A model generated the notes under the pieces. The model had not been told where the DNA came from. It did no database searches and was given only the letters and a program-made list of their open reading frames with translations. A stretch of DNA of 64,000 nt from Torymus aiolomorphi (taxonomy: Eukaryota; Arthropoda; Insecta; Hymenoptera; Torymidae), in assembly GCA_036365515.1 (NCBI GenBank), contig CM070877.1, positions 85,860,022 to 85,924,021 of the forward strand. Direction: 5' to 3'. Below, one piece after another: positions 45,515 through 56,969 of this stretch (position 1 is the first letter of the stretch; each line of letters opens with the position of its first letter). Made by a program: the position numbers and the translations under genes.

Positions 45515-46457
45515 TATTGTGATAGTGTTCCCGAAGATATGAACATACGCATACAGGGTACTAAATTGAGGAGGGTTGAATACTGTAAATATCTAGGTAT
45601 AATTATTGATTATAGGCTAAAGTGGGATAAACATATTGAATATATAATAAAAAAAACTAAATATATAATATATATACTGTACAAGTTATCAACATATATG
45701 CAATCTGACACACTTAAGATAATATATTATGCATTTTTTCATAGTGTCATTAGCTATGGAAATATTGCATGGGGTGGTGCATTAAAAACAACTTAAAATT
45801 ACTACAAAACATCCAAAATAGGATTTTAAAAATTATAAACAAAAATATTTTCAATCGAGACAACCCCTTGAATCTAAAACAAATTTTTGCTTACGAATGT
45901 GTAACGTATCATTATAATGAACTTAGAAATTTATACTTAACATCGACTAGCAAAACTAGAAATAAACTTATAATACCACCAAAGTGTTCGGAAACTGTTA
46001 GTGATAAAGATAACTATGTCAGAGCGATACAAGTATTTAATTGTCTTCCGAAATCTAATCCAAATCTTAAAGTTCTAGATATCGCAAAAAATTATAATAA
46101 GAAAAAGCTAAAAATTTGGATTGGTACTAATATATTCTAGAATTAAAAAAAAAATAAATAAATAAATTAAATAAATAAATAAATAAAAATTTAACCTTCC
46201 AGTATGGGTGAGATAATCAATGTGGACAAAATATATTATTTATAGTGGAATCTTTGATTCCATGCCTAGTTTATAAGTTACTTAAGTTTTTTTAGTTTTA
46301 AGTACACCGGACCTATGTACAGGTAGCTATGACTACCTCTATAGGATGTTTGCTGCTTCAGACATGTATCTATGTCCTGAAGTAAGCAATAACCTGTAAT
46401 ACAACATGTACTACTCTGGTTTCAATAAATAAATAAAAATAAATAAATAAATAAATT
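45515..46457 (+). mobile_element. 3' end of a second LINE with ATAA-repeat tail
   Basis: C-terminal reverse transcriptase coding, a 3' UTR of about 290 bases and a terminal AATAAATAAATAAA run at 46427-46457. A similar run interrupts the UTR just after the stop codon (46150-46190). Truncated at its 5' side near 45515. Confidence 0.7.
45539..46140 (+). pseudogene. LINE reverse transcriptase C-terminus
   Basis: The frame at 45539-45796 starts inside the domain (LRRVEYCKYLGIIIDYRLKW) downstream of the catalytic motif, followed by GNIAWGGA. A one-base shift near 45785 carries the coding to 45769-46140 (LQNIQNRILKIINK), ending with a stop at 46138-46140. Pattern fits LINE C-termini of the Jockey/CR1 kind. 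The catalytic region is absent. Confidence 0.75.
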
Positions 46458-46538
46458 ATAATTCTTACCAATAGATCCGTTGTAAAATATATGATATAGT
46501 TGCATAATCGTTGTATAATTGCGCCCGTACAGTTGTTC

Positions 46539-47250
46539 TGTTACACTTGTATAATTCAATGTGATTGATCACTCCGGTTATAATTAATTATGCCCGCGTA
46601 TGTCGTCTGGTGCAGACAGAGCTCGCGATCGGTTTATTCTCCACGCTGTAACTAACGCGTGTGGTGTACGTCGCCGTATTTATTACATGGTTGAATTGGG
46701 TTAAAGATGATCTTGATGCTGAGTCTAGATCATCTTATTAAACAAGTTTAATAAACAATTTTACATAAAGTCTTTCGATTTGTAAATTGAAAAGTGCTGT
46801 GCGTACAAAAAAGCTTTGACGAGCGTTTTCTTTCGCGAAGTTGGTGGCTCACTACGTCACGCTGTTGCGTTGTCGAAATGTTGCGTCGTTTGAATTCGCA
46901 ATCACATAATTTTGTGGGTCAAGCAATTACTGATGAGAATATGAATATCAAATGTAATTTAAGGATACATCACGGACGTAACATCTCCCACTTTAGACTG
47001 TTGAATATCGTAGAGATTCAACAATTATAGGAATAGTTGAACCATCAATGATTTCTTGTTACAGAATTTACAATAATATTAAGATGATAGTGTAACTAAT
47101 TCTGTTACAATGTTTACAAAAATAATCAAGTAATAATTTAAGCTATAAATACAATAACGTCTTTCATAAAACGTGTTGATAAATTCTGGTTGGAGAAGTA
47201 ATTTTAATACGTTGCTTTTTAACGCAAAATAATTGATCAAACTCTAAGAG
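46539..47250 (-). repeat. minus-strand 3' LTR with adjacent internal end, copy 1
   Basis: The LTR at 46539-46983 reads on the minus strand TGTTACGTCC... to ...GTGTAACA. Right of it, the minus strand has a purine tract (AAAGTGGGAGA) that directly precedes the LTR, marking a 3' LTR. An AATAAATACGG signal lies within. About 270 bases of non-coding internal sequence (to 47250) match those at 50499-50690. The element body is gone. Confidence 0.65.
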
Positions 47251-47419
47251 ATGGTTCGTCTTTCGTTTGGTATCTGTTATAATGATATTCCATTTAGTGA
47301 TCATATTAGGACGTGATTGGCGGCAAATTCTTCCATGTATGAAATAAGGTCACAAAAATAGTATAATTGAAGATAGTAAAATAAAATTAAAATCTCAACG
47401 CGCCTACAACAATACCTCA

Positions 47420-47612
47420 ATGGTGGTTGTTTTCGCGGTAGAAGGGATGGTGGAGAGGACGGTGGAGGGGAAGGTGGAGGGAACGGTGGAGGGGAAGGTG
47501 GAGGGGACGGTGGAGGGGAAGATGGAGAGGACGGTGGAGGGGAAGGTGAAGGGGATGGTAGAGGGGACGGTGGACCGAGAAGTGGAGGGAACGGGCGGTA
47601 GAGGGGCTGAGA
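47420..47612. repeat. 12-bp GC-rich minisatellite (GGTGGAGGGGA type)
   Basis: About 14 imperfect copies of GACGGTGGAGGG/GAAGGTGGAGGG. The G runs on the plus strand could form G-quadruplexes. The open frame through it is a by-product. Confidence 0.85.
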
Positions 47613-47619
47613 TTGAAAA

Positions 47620-50032
47620 ATAACGTGATTTTTGAACTAATTGAACGTTAAAAAGTGAAGGGGACAGTGGAAGGGTAGCAGATAGGTAAGCGGAAGGGGG
47701 TGCAGAGGAGGGACTGCGTTCAAACATAACGGTTACGCCAATATTATATATATATATTAGGGTGTTTATTATTTACCAATATTTTTTTATTTTTCAGAAG
47801 CCGGTGAAGAAATTGTTTCTGTAGTACACAGAAATAAGTTTGCCGCCCGGTAGAGCTATATATGATAGCGTCTGCCAGAAATCGGTCAGCCGGGCGCGCG
47901 CAACACCTTTTTCGCATGCAATGCAATCTCTTCAACTCGTTCATAATCATATGCTGTCTCTCTCTCTCTCGAAAAAAAAGAAAAAAAAAAGACATATATC
48001 GATAGATTTTTTCCTTCTTTTTCCAATGGTGTTATTGATTTTTCTCAGAAACGATTTCCTCTGGTCGGAAATTCAAGTTGAAAGTTCAGAGCCATTTTTC
48101 TCAATGTACGTCATTTTTCTTTTCAAAATGAATTGTATCATTCGAAAGTACAAGTCTTACGCTACAAAACTCTATAATTTCAAGTTGGAGAAATGAAGGC
48201 TTCATAAGTAATAAAACTGGAAAGACAGTGGCGCGCCGCCGGGCCTGCTTTCCGCTGTAACGCGCAGTTAGTGCTGTATTGCACTTTTCATTATTTTATA
48301 CTTAAAATATATGACATCGTCAATTTTCTAAACATTATTTTTTATATAAGTCCATATATTTATATTCTAAATCGTGTTAATTTTTTGTTTATTTCTTAAT
48401 TTTTTTATTTTTATCTAAATTTATTTGGATAGGTCTTTTTTCGATACTTGTTTTTGTTTCTTCTTACGTTTTATATTCTTTTACATTTTTGCTTGATTTT
48501 TTCCATTTTTCCTGATGCTGAAAATCATTTTAACTTGAGCTTTTTAGTGTCGGATAGCAACTTAACGCAATATAATGACAGAGTTCCAAGCACTGTTTTT
48601 GCTGATTCCAATATTTGCTTTAATTTTAGTTTGGTTTCTAAAGATTTCTTTTTTGATGCAAAAATGAAAGAATGTTTATAAAATATTTAGTTGCTCACTC
48701 GTAAAGATGAGCCGTCAATATATAATTATCGCATATAATTGTAAAATGTTATATGGGTATTTTCTCAGAAAAGTAAAAAAACAAATTACTATCTCTTATG
48801 ATAGAAGGGTAAATTTTGCAAATTATTTGGGAATTAACAAGGTTTTTGAATTTCCCCCGGTTGCGCGTCAGAGGTATAACTCAGCAGGCGGTCGCGTGAC
48901 GGCAGCACTCATTAGCTTCTCTCCAGAACAGTTGACACGCTACGCTGATTAGCCAAGTATGGCTATAATCATGCTGTCTCTTCCACATGTAAATGGGAGA
49001 CACGCTGAGTTGACTCTAGTCCCGGTGACAGGTTCAACGAGAAGAAACTCATTCTCAATAACGGTATGCCACGTGAAAAACCCCACTGTGCATTTTCGAC
49101 AATTCTCGTTTTATAAACTCAAGTTTGGTCACTCTCTCTCAGCATGGACATCTCATACGACATCGTCTTATACAGAAACTTAACATACGGCAGTGTTTCT
49201 CACACGGTATAGTCTCACACGGCATCTTCTCATACGGCAGTGCTTCTCAAACACCATCTCCTCACCGGCTCTTGATCACACCCGCTCTCTATCCAAGGCA
49301 GTCTCGGCAGCAGACTCAAAATCGCCGAGATCAATAACATCTTCGGGATTAGGCATGGCTTCACATTAATGATCATCAAGTGCGGTGTGCCAACTCGACA
49401 GCTAGCTCATCACGAGGCAACACCGCACTGCATCTGCTATTTCAATACTCAAACGTCTCTACAAGGAAAATTCACTGGCTCGACTCACACGGACTTTCTC
49501 ACCGAACCTTACGGACTTTCTCACTAGACTTCCTCATCTGGCGCAACTCATCCTGCCTCTGTATCATCGGTTGTGCATCGTAATCGGCTTTCTCATCATC
49601 TTCAAGATTAATATAATCGCTATGAAGCTAATGTAACCTCTCACACACGCACGGCCATTTTGTTGATACAAGTAAGCAATGATACAACGTGAATGTACTT
49701 TGCACAAGTAATTCTCAGCAACTCTCAGGTCACGTTAATCAATTGTTAAGTCTTGACATTCGAGGATTTATTCTTATATGTTTAGTTAGTTATTTATTTG
49801 ATATGGTTGTATGACCTTTTTCCCTGGTGAAGATCTTTGGAATAAATACACTGCTGTTCCAACAATTTTACTTTTATTTAATTATGAATTTAAATAATAA
49901 TCTTTTACAGTGAACTGATACAAAATCGCAAGTACAAATAATTGAATTAATCTATTCTGTAGACTTTGATAAAACCGCGTTGATTTAGCGAATCAAATAT
50001 TGTAGATAATGAATTTGAAATTAATCGATCAA
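47620..50032. other. long stretch without recognised gene
   Basis: Mostly AT-rich. A CT-rich/A-rich patch lies at 47955-47990 and diverged TCTCACACGGCA-like repeats at about 49150-49250. A possible plus-strand LTR end, AATAAATACACTGCTGTTCCAACA-like, lies near 49841-49865 (unpaired, not called). Short open frames at 48448-49583 show no motif. Confidence 0.45.
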
Positions 50033-50690
50033 TGTATTACCCCGTAAAACGCTATAGATTCGTATTGGCCTGCATTTGTTATTAGCTGCTCCTATTGTCG
50101 GCTGGAGTTGTACGGAGCTCGCGATTTGTGCGCGATTACTGATTTGTATGTTGAGAGTCGCCGTATTTATTAAGCGATTAAATTAGGTTGAAGATGATTG
50201 ATATCATCTTATTTGGCAATGTAATTGTCTCCAATCGTATTAAATTCGGTAGTCGCATTGCGAAATGCTGATTCTAAAGAAAATATAATACGCAAGTTTG
50301 ATGACCTACTACTACGTCACGATTGCTTCGTATTAAAAAATTGCAACGTTGTAAAGTTCGCTCGCTTCGGCGTCATGCCGCTTGCATTAAAAAGCAACAT
50401 TATCAAAATTCGCATATACGATATTTGTATGTCAGAAAATTACTGGCGATAAATATGCATTGTTAAATTGATTTTAGAGATACGTCACAGACGTAACACT
50501 TCCCTCCTTAGATTGTTGAATATCGTAGAGATTCAATAAGTATAATAATATTTAGCCATCAGTAATTTTCTGTTACAATAATTTCAAATTACAATTATAA
50601 GATGGAAAGTTAACTATAAATACAACAACGTCTTTCAAAAATGTTTTGAGACATTTCTAAATAATTTCAATATGGTTCGTTTAAAATTGT
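50033..50690 (-). repeat. minus-strand 3' LTR with adjacent internal end, copy 2
   Basis: The LTR ends at 50498 (minus-strand start TGTTACGTCTGTGACG), preceded on the minus strand by the purine tract AAGGAGGGAAG. The right part matches copy 1 (GAGCTCGCGAT, GTCGCCGTATTTATTA, TTGAATATCGTAGAGATTCAA), while the left part is diverged, so the left limit is uncertain. Confidence 0.6.
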
Positions 50691-50790
50691 GGTTCATTTC
50701 GTACAAGAATGTTTACAATTTCCCTGTGTTGCAATTTTTCTCTATGCTAGTTGATACGTGGGTGTCAATAACCCCCGTTTTTGCAAAGTT

Positions 50791-51491
50791 ATGACTGCAA
50801 TGACTATGGAATCGCAGTGGTGGATCGTTGACAGGTAAGATTTAGTTGCTTTAGCTCGTCGAAATTTTGCTGGTTCGACAAAAAATTGTATATAAAATGT
50901 GTTAAATGTACAGTGAATATATTCAGTTTCCGGATAACAATCGCAACAGCAAGATTAACAATGGCCCCGGTCATTAGTGTAAGTACTATATTATTTTATT
51001 ATAACTATTTATATTTTTATAGTGGTACATTTGTTCATGTAAATTATAGCTTCATCGTGTCATTCACGAGAGGACTAAGAGGACTGCATTTCGTTCTATG
51101 AACGAGTGATTTCAGTTGGGGGTGGAAGTATATCATACTTTGCATCGAGCAAATGTCTCTCGATTTTATCGGGTGAGTTAAAATTCCTCTTCTTATGTAC
51201 TGAACTTAATATTATATTACATGATATTGTATAGCATTAACACATTTTCTTCTTTTTTCTTTTTCAGATAAACCAATGGGTCAATCTAGATCGTCGGGAG
51301 AAAGATGCTCTGGTGAGGCCGGATTTTCACCTCCATGAGCTGCCCGACCTGCTGAAACTGGAGGGTTCAGTTTCTTTGATGCAGGGTCGTTTACAACTAA
51401 CTGCTGTGGAGAATGAGCATAATGATTTTTTTGGTTTACAAAAATTATTTTATTTCGCGGAGGTGTTCGTGGACTGGCGAGTAAGATTGCG
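50791..51491 (+). CDS. four-exon candidate host gene, unknown function
   Basis: Four exons with consensus splice sites keep one open frame: 50791-50834 (ATG start; donor GTAAGA), 50927-50978 (acceptor ATTCAG; donor GTAAGT), 51116-51172 (acceptor TTTCAG; donor GTGAGT) and 51268-51491 (acceptor TTTTTCAG; donor GTAAGA). Exon lengths and phases fit (44, 52, 57 and 224 nt). The product starts MTAMTMESQWWIVD; exon 4 gives RREKDALVRPDFHLHELPDL and then LLKLEGSVSLMQGRLQLTAV. That last segment faintly resembles the final strands and helix of an OB fold as in STN1-like proteins, but I do not recognise the gene. Exon 4 ends in a donor 129 bases before a BEL LTR, so downstream exons may lie beyond the BEL/Penelope block or be lost. 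Without splicing the frame stops at 51555. Confidence 0.4.
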
Positions 51492-51619
51492 TTTTATTCA
51501 ATTCAGCCATGAAACTATTTTTTATTTAGGCGATGATGTTATTTTTAAAAATTAATATTTGCTTATTTAAAATTTGTAATTTTGTTATAATACTTATATA
51601 CAATATATATATTGTTTTG

Positions 51620-51939
51620 TGTTGTAGTTGAATGGGATCGTGGACTGAGAGGTTCTTCAAATAAATAACTTCCGTGTGGAAATTAAATGTAGCTTTATTG
51701 TGGTCGACTCCGTCGTGCCTCTGGGCGTACAGTCGTTGCTGTCTCTCTGCCGTCGCGTGCTGAACTGGAGCCGGCCGGCGCTGTGAAGTGCCGTCGGCGT
51801 GCCTTGGTAGTTGGAGGGGCGATAAGAGAGGACCGCGTGGAGAGCGCTGACTGGCTGCGCACCTGCGGGAACCGAATATCGCCTTATATGGCGTGATGAC
51901 GTCAGCGTCTCGAATGTTTGAGGCGTTGGATCGCCAACA
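51620..51939 (-). repeat. 3' LTR of the BEL/Pao element
   Basis: On the minus strand it starts TGTTGGCGATCC and ends CTACAACA. A CATATAAGG promoter-like box lies near 51888 and an AATAAA signal near 51695 in minus orientation. Confidence 0.8.
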
Positions 51940-51952
51940 TTCCGCCCACCTT
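51940..51952 (-). promoter_or_regulatory. BEL/Pao polypurine tract
   Basis: Minus strand AAGGTGGGCGGAA immediately upstream of the LTR start. Confidence 0.75.
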
Positions 51953-51970
51953 CGTCAAATTGTCGAACGG

Positions 51971-54900
51971 ACCTCAATCCGCTGGAAGGAGGCTTACGAC
52001 CTTGGCGATGGGACGACGGAGAGTGGTGGTGGCGGTACGAAGATTGACGACACGGGTGAGGCCATCACTACCTGGATGGATGGCTGTGATGCGAGCTATG
52101 GGCCATTTGGATGGTGGCGTGAGCTCGTTGCGAACGAGAACGAGTTCACCCACGGTGACTGAGGGTTGTGGTTGTCTCCACTTCATACGTGACTGCAGAG
52201 TCGTCAAGTACTCTGTGGACCACCTGGCTCAGAAGTGATGCGTCATCTGGCTGATTAAAAGCCAGCGTTTTCCTGGAGGCACATTGACTTTGGTGAGGTC
52301 TTCTTCCGGCACTAGAAATGACGAACGCTGTATAAGAAAATGTGACGGTGACAGAAAATCAAGATCAGAAGGATCATCCGTGAGAGCAGTTAAGGGCCTT
52401 GAGTTAAGGCACGCTTCAATTCGGCACATAAGGGTAGCGAGCTCCGAAAATGTGAGAACTTGATCTCCTACGATACGGCGTAAGTGATGCTTAGCCGATT
52501 TAACTGCTGCTTCCCAAATGCCTCCAAAGTGAGGTGCACTGGGAGGATTAAAGATCCATACCGTACCTTCTTGAGCAAACGATTTGTTGACTTGAGAATA
52601 AAAAGAAGATGACTCATCAACCATTTTTCTTAACTGAGCGTCAGCACCTACGAAGTTTGTTCCTTGATCGGAATAAAGCTCTTTACAATGACCTCTACGA
52701 GCGGTGAATCGATGAAACGCTGCAATAAAGGCTTCACTGGAATAATCCTCCACTACTTCTATGTGGACGGCTCTAGTAGCCATGCAGATGAATATAGCAA
52801 TATACCCCTTCATTGTGCCTTTACCTCTCGTTTTTGTAAGCCGAACGTTGATAGGACCGGCATAATCGACACCAGAACGTTCAAAGAGCGAGGAAGGTCT
52901 CACGCGTGACTTAGGTAGCTCGCCCATTAATTGAGTAGGCACCCGGACAGCCTGGCGTGAGCATGTGAGGCAGGCTCTGATGACATTCCTAACCGCGGAT
53001 CGACCTTTCACTACCCAGTACTGACGTCTGAGTGTGGCAAGAGTTAACTGAGTGCCACCATGAAGAGTGCGATGATGAGCATCTCTAATTAACAACGTTG
53101 TAAAGTGACAATCAGCAGGTAAAATTAGTGGATGCTTAGCATCTTCCTCGAGAAGAGAGTGAGAGAGTCGACCGCCCACCCTGAGCAAATGATTTAATAT
53201 CATGGAATTTAATGGCAAAAGAGTACTCTTCGTTGAAAGTTTACCTTTTCGCTGTAACTGTTGGAGCTCAAATTTAAAATACGCTGTTTGAACTAAATAG
53301 ATCAGACAAAGTCTGGTGTTCTCAATCTCACTAGCACTTATTTCCTCCGAAGTCGGAGTGTGATGGCATAGTAGGGATTGAAGAACAGTACAAAAACTAA
53401 CAACCGAACTTGAAGTCGCTTCGCGTTCAGTTTTCGAGCAGATTCTGAAGATGAATCTAAAGCAGTATGATGCCATACGATATAACTTATTTAATGACGA
53501 ATATTTGTTAATAAGACGCCAAATTTCTGGTATATTCTCGACAAAATTTGGCATGTCTTTTCTAGCGACTAGAGTATGACTAGATTGAATATTCAAACTA
53601 TTTACCGAGAAATTGAGTTCATCATGAGACCTTGAACAAGGTTCATGGCTATCAGAAAGCCAAACGGGACCTTTCCACCATAAGCTATGCGAAGCTAGTT
53701 TCGAGGGCTCAATTGCTCGTGATATGACATCGGCGGGGTTGTCAGCTGATCGCACATGATGCCAATATGCGTCAGGCAATAGGGTGTGAATTTCTGAGCA
53801 CCTATTAGCCACGAAAACACCCCATCTTGAAGGGTGGTCTTTCAGCCAAAAAAGCACATCCGCTGAATCTGACCAAAGGTGAACACTCTCAACCTTTATT
53901 GGGAAAGCTTCGATAAACATTTGAACGAGGCGAGTAAGTAGCAACGCTGCGCAAAGTTCTAAACGAGGTATAGTTAGCGTCTTAATTGGAGCTACCTTTG
54001 TTTTAGCCACTTGAAGTGTGACTAGAGTATTTTGATTCTGAATCATTCGAAGATAAAGAACGGCACCATATGCAAACTTCGTCATTTCGCGTCAGCAAAC
54101 CCGTGAATTTCGATTAATTCGCAATTAGGTGTAAATCCCCTCCAACGTGGGATTTTAATATGACTGATCAAATGAAGATCTTGCAACCAATTCTGCCAAT
54201 GACTAGATATTTCAGAGGGAAGCTCCTCATCCCAACTAATTTTTAGAAGCCACAACGATTGCAGGATAATCTTGGCAGTGACTACAATGGGAGCTAACCA
54301 ACCCATAGGGTCAAAAAGACGAGCTATTCTAGAAAGAACAGAGCGTTTAGTAACAGACAAATCAAATGGAGTATTCTCAATGTAGAAACTGAAACAATCA
54401 CTTTGAGGGTGCCAATCTATACCTAATATTGGTACTGATGTTTCTGAGGCAAAAAGCGAGATCGAATAAGAAGCTAACATATTCTGGGGCAAGCTAGCAA
54501 GTACTTCTGGTGTGTTTGAAGGCCACTTACGAAGATTAAAGTGACCTCGTTTAAAAAGTTGAATTAACTCTTCCTGCTTCTGCGAAGCTTTCTCTAGAGA
54601 GTGAGCACCAGAAAGTAAATTATCCGAATACATTTCTGAACGAACGGCTTCACCTGCTATTGGATAAGTTTTGCCGTAGTCTTCGGCAAGTTTCAGAAGC
54701 GTGCGTATGGCTAACAAAGGTGAACAAGCCAAGCCATACGTCACGGTAGTCAGGCCATAAGTGTGAACAGGTTCATCCTCATTGAAACGCCATAAGATTG
54801 ACTGGTAGGATTGATCAAATTGTTCGACACCAATCTGCCGAAACATTTTCTCCACGTCGGCTGAAAGAGCGACCTTGTACCTACGCCAAGCACAGATCAA

Positions 54901-56133
54901 TGCGACGGGATTTTGAAGAAAATTAGGGCCAATGTGTAGAAGGTCAATAACCGAAATTCCTAATTTGCTCTTGCTCGAGCCGTTAAACACAGTACGCAAT
55001 TTGGTCGTCGTACTGGTTTCCTTCCATACACCGTGATGTGGTAAGAAGGCTTGATTCTTACGAAATGAATCTAAATCAGTGGTAAGAGTCATATGACCTA
55101 AGTCAATGTACTCTTTGATGAATTCAATATACGCTGTTTTCAGCTTTTCGTCCTTAGTGAAGTTAGCTTCACGACGATTGAGAGCGTGTAAAGCGGCAGA
55201 ATATGAGCCTTCGAGGTGAGCAGAGCTCAGAGTTTCTCGATCCTTCCAAGGCAGACTTACTATGTACCGACCCGACTCATCCTGTCGAGTGGTTTTTTGA
55301 TAAAAATCCTCGCACGCTTGTTCGTCAGGTGAGTAAGATTTTTTGTCGACAGGTATTTCCTCCGCCCTCCAAAAATCTTGTACGAGCTCCAAAAGTTTGG
55401 CTTCATGCTCGCAGCTGTTCGAACAACGAAGAGATATTGATTCTAGTCCTAGTTCTGAAGTTGAAGAAGAGAGATTACCTGTCAAGAGCCATCCAAGTTT
55501 GGAACTAAGTGCTATCGGCTGAAGACTTTGGCCCTTAACTATTTGATTTTCAATGATTTGCGCATAAACGCTAGCACCGAGTAGAATATCGATACGTGAA
55601 GGTTCGAGATACTTGGGGTCTGCTAGTTGCAGCCCTCTTAAGTATTCGAAATTTGTATTACCCCCTACGACGGGAGGCTTATACGATGAGAGTTTTGGCA
55701 AGATAACAGTTTCAACTTCTAAGGAGAAAGCTGAATTGAAATGAGGTTGTATAGTCAGACAAGCTACCTTAGAAGATAGAGCAGCTGTCTTTTCGCCTAT
55801 ACCTTGAATGTGCGTATGATTGGTTCTACAATCTAATGAGAGCAAGTTACACAAGGCTTGTGTAACAAGTGAGATTTGAGATCCGGGGTCGATGAGCGCA
55901 CGAACTTGAATTTTGGTTCCGTTTGGACCAAGGGCGCTAACCCTAGCGGTAGCTAAAAGTACTCCTGTACATTTAGTACTTTCTCCACGATTAAGGGAGA
56001 CTGCTTGATGAGCAGATTGAATGTCTTTTGAAATGACAAGATTGCCACAGTTTGGGCTAGGGGTGCTGGACACAGAGTCAATCTGATCAGTCTGCGATGA
56101 ACTGATTACTTGATTGCTGTCAGTGTGCACCAA
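51971..56133 (-). pseudogene. BEL/Pao pol: protease, reverse transcriptase, RNase H, integrase
   Basis: The upstream frame (56133-54082) has the retropepsin-like motif LIDPGSQISLV near 55885 and reverse transcriptase with KVALSADVEKMFRQIG near 54850. The catalytic motif reads YSDN near 54630, where the family has an aspartate pair. The next frame (54085-52229) overlaps it by 4 bases, a frameshift inside the RNase H start (HGFADAK). It holds RNase H (LTIPRLELCAALLL, HLWSDSADVLFW, NPADVISR) and integrase. Integrase has its zinc domain (HHRTLHGGTQ ... CLTC) and all three acidic positions (GVDYAGP, YSDQGTNF, GGIWEAAVK). A TGA at 52229-52231 separates the C-terminal domain (PPSKWPIARITAIHPG, to 51974). 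Few breaks, so fairly young. Confidence 0.88.
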
Positions 56134-56900
56134 AGTGTGATACTTAGCTCTGCAAAGAAAGCATCGATACGTGGAAGTACAATTTTAAACGTTGTGCTTT
56201 CCTAACCAATTGAAACAGAGATTAGACGATCTGATCAATTCCTTTCGCTCAGGAATCGTTTTGTTGAGAAATCGTTCACATCTATTTGTAAAATGATGTT
56301 GATTACAAATCGAACATTTCTTTTTTGTTGGGTTTGAAGATGAGGTTTGAAGTGAATAAACTGACTGAGCATTGTCATGCTCTGATTTACGAGGTTTTGA
56401 ATTTGTGGATTGAGCTTTTGAATTATTTGTTGAAGACGATCTAGTTCCAGCTTCTATGGCCTCTAGAGTGAGGGTTTGACTACGAAGAAAGGCTTGAAGT
56501 TGTTCCAATGTGGGTGGATCAACACTATCACCAAGATGTCTTTCCCATTCTTTACGAGTATTGAAATCAAGCTGCTTAAGCGAGAAATGTACCATCAGAT
56601 CACTACCTAAAGAATCCGCTCTATTAAGGGATATTAGACTAGCTACAGGGTTGTAAAGTTCCCTGTAAATGCGTTTAATTTCCGAAGAAGAGTCTGTCTT
56701 CATGGGCTTGACTGAGAAGATTTCTGAAATGTGAGAACCAACAATACGACGTTGATTTTCGTAATATTTTCGTAATATTGAATCTGAAGGTGATCCACGA
56801 CGTCGATTGCTCGAAGAGAAGATACTGCAGGTGTTGAATGTTGCAGGCGATGTGGTCGCAGTGATTCCTGCGACGTAGTCAGCTGCCAAATCGTCGTCAG
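56134..56900 (-). pseudogene. BEL/Pao gag C-terminal half with zinc knuckles
   Basis: Sequence such as LRKYYENQRRIVGSHISEIF (about 56770) and FNTRKEWERHLGD (about 56550) fits the DUF1759-type Gag of BEL/Pao. It is followed by a serine-rich linker and two cysteine clusters (CSICNQHHFTNRC near 56300; CFLCRAKYH near 56145). A TAA at 56182-56184 separates it from pol in the same frame. Upstream the frame continues without a stop into a Penelope-like gene, giving a 551-codon chimeric frame (57840-56185). Confidence 0.8.
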
Positions 56901-56969
56901 CTGCAGAAATGCAATCAGATGCAGGCCAGCAGACGAAGTTCCAAGTAAACTGCAAGGTCCAGTGATATA

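Larger units (their letters stand above)
51620..56900 (-). mobile_element. BEL/Pao retrotransposon, 5' truncated
   Basis: Minus-strand gag-pol with the BEL/Pao order (gag, zinc knuckles, protease, reverse transcriptase, RNase H, integrase) ending in a 320-bp 3' LTR. The N-terminal part of gag and the 5' LTR are missing; a Penelope-like element occupies the place. Confidence 0.85.

Noticed and set aside
47404..47727. Open frames with VEGTVEGK or PSTVPST repeats
   Set aside because: By-product of the 12-bp minisatellite; no start context or flanking gene structure.
49660..49866. Plus-strand LTR ending CCAACA with AATAAA
   Set aside because: No partner LTR, no primer-binding site and no clear start, so not called as a feature.
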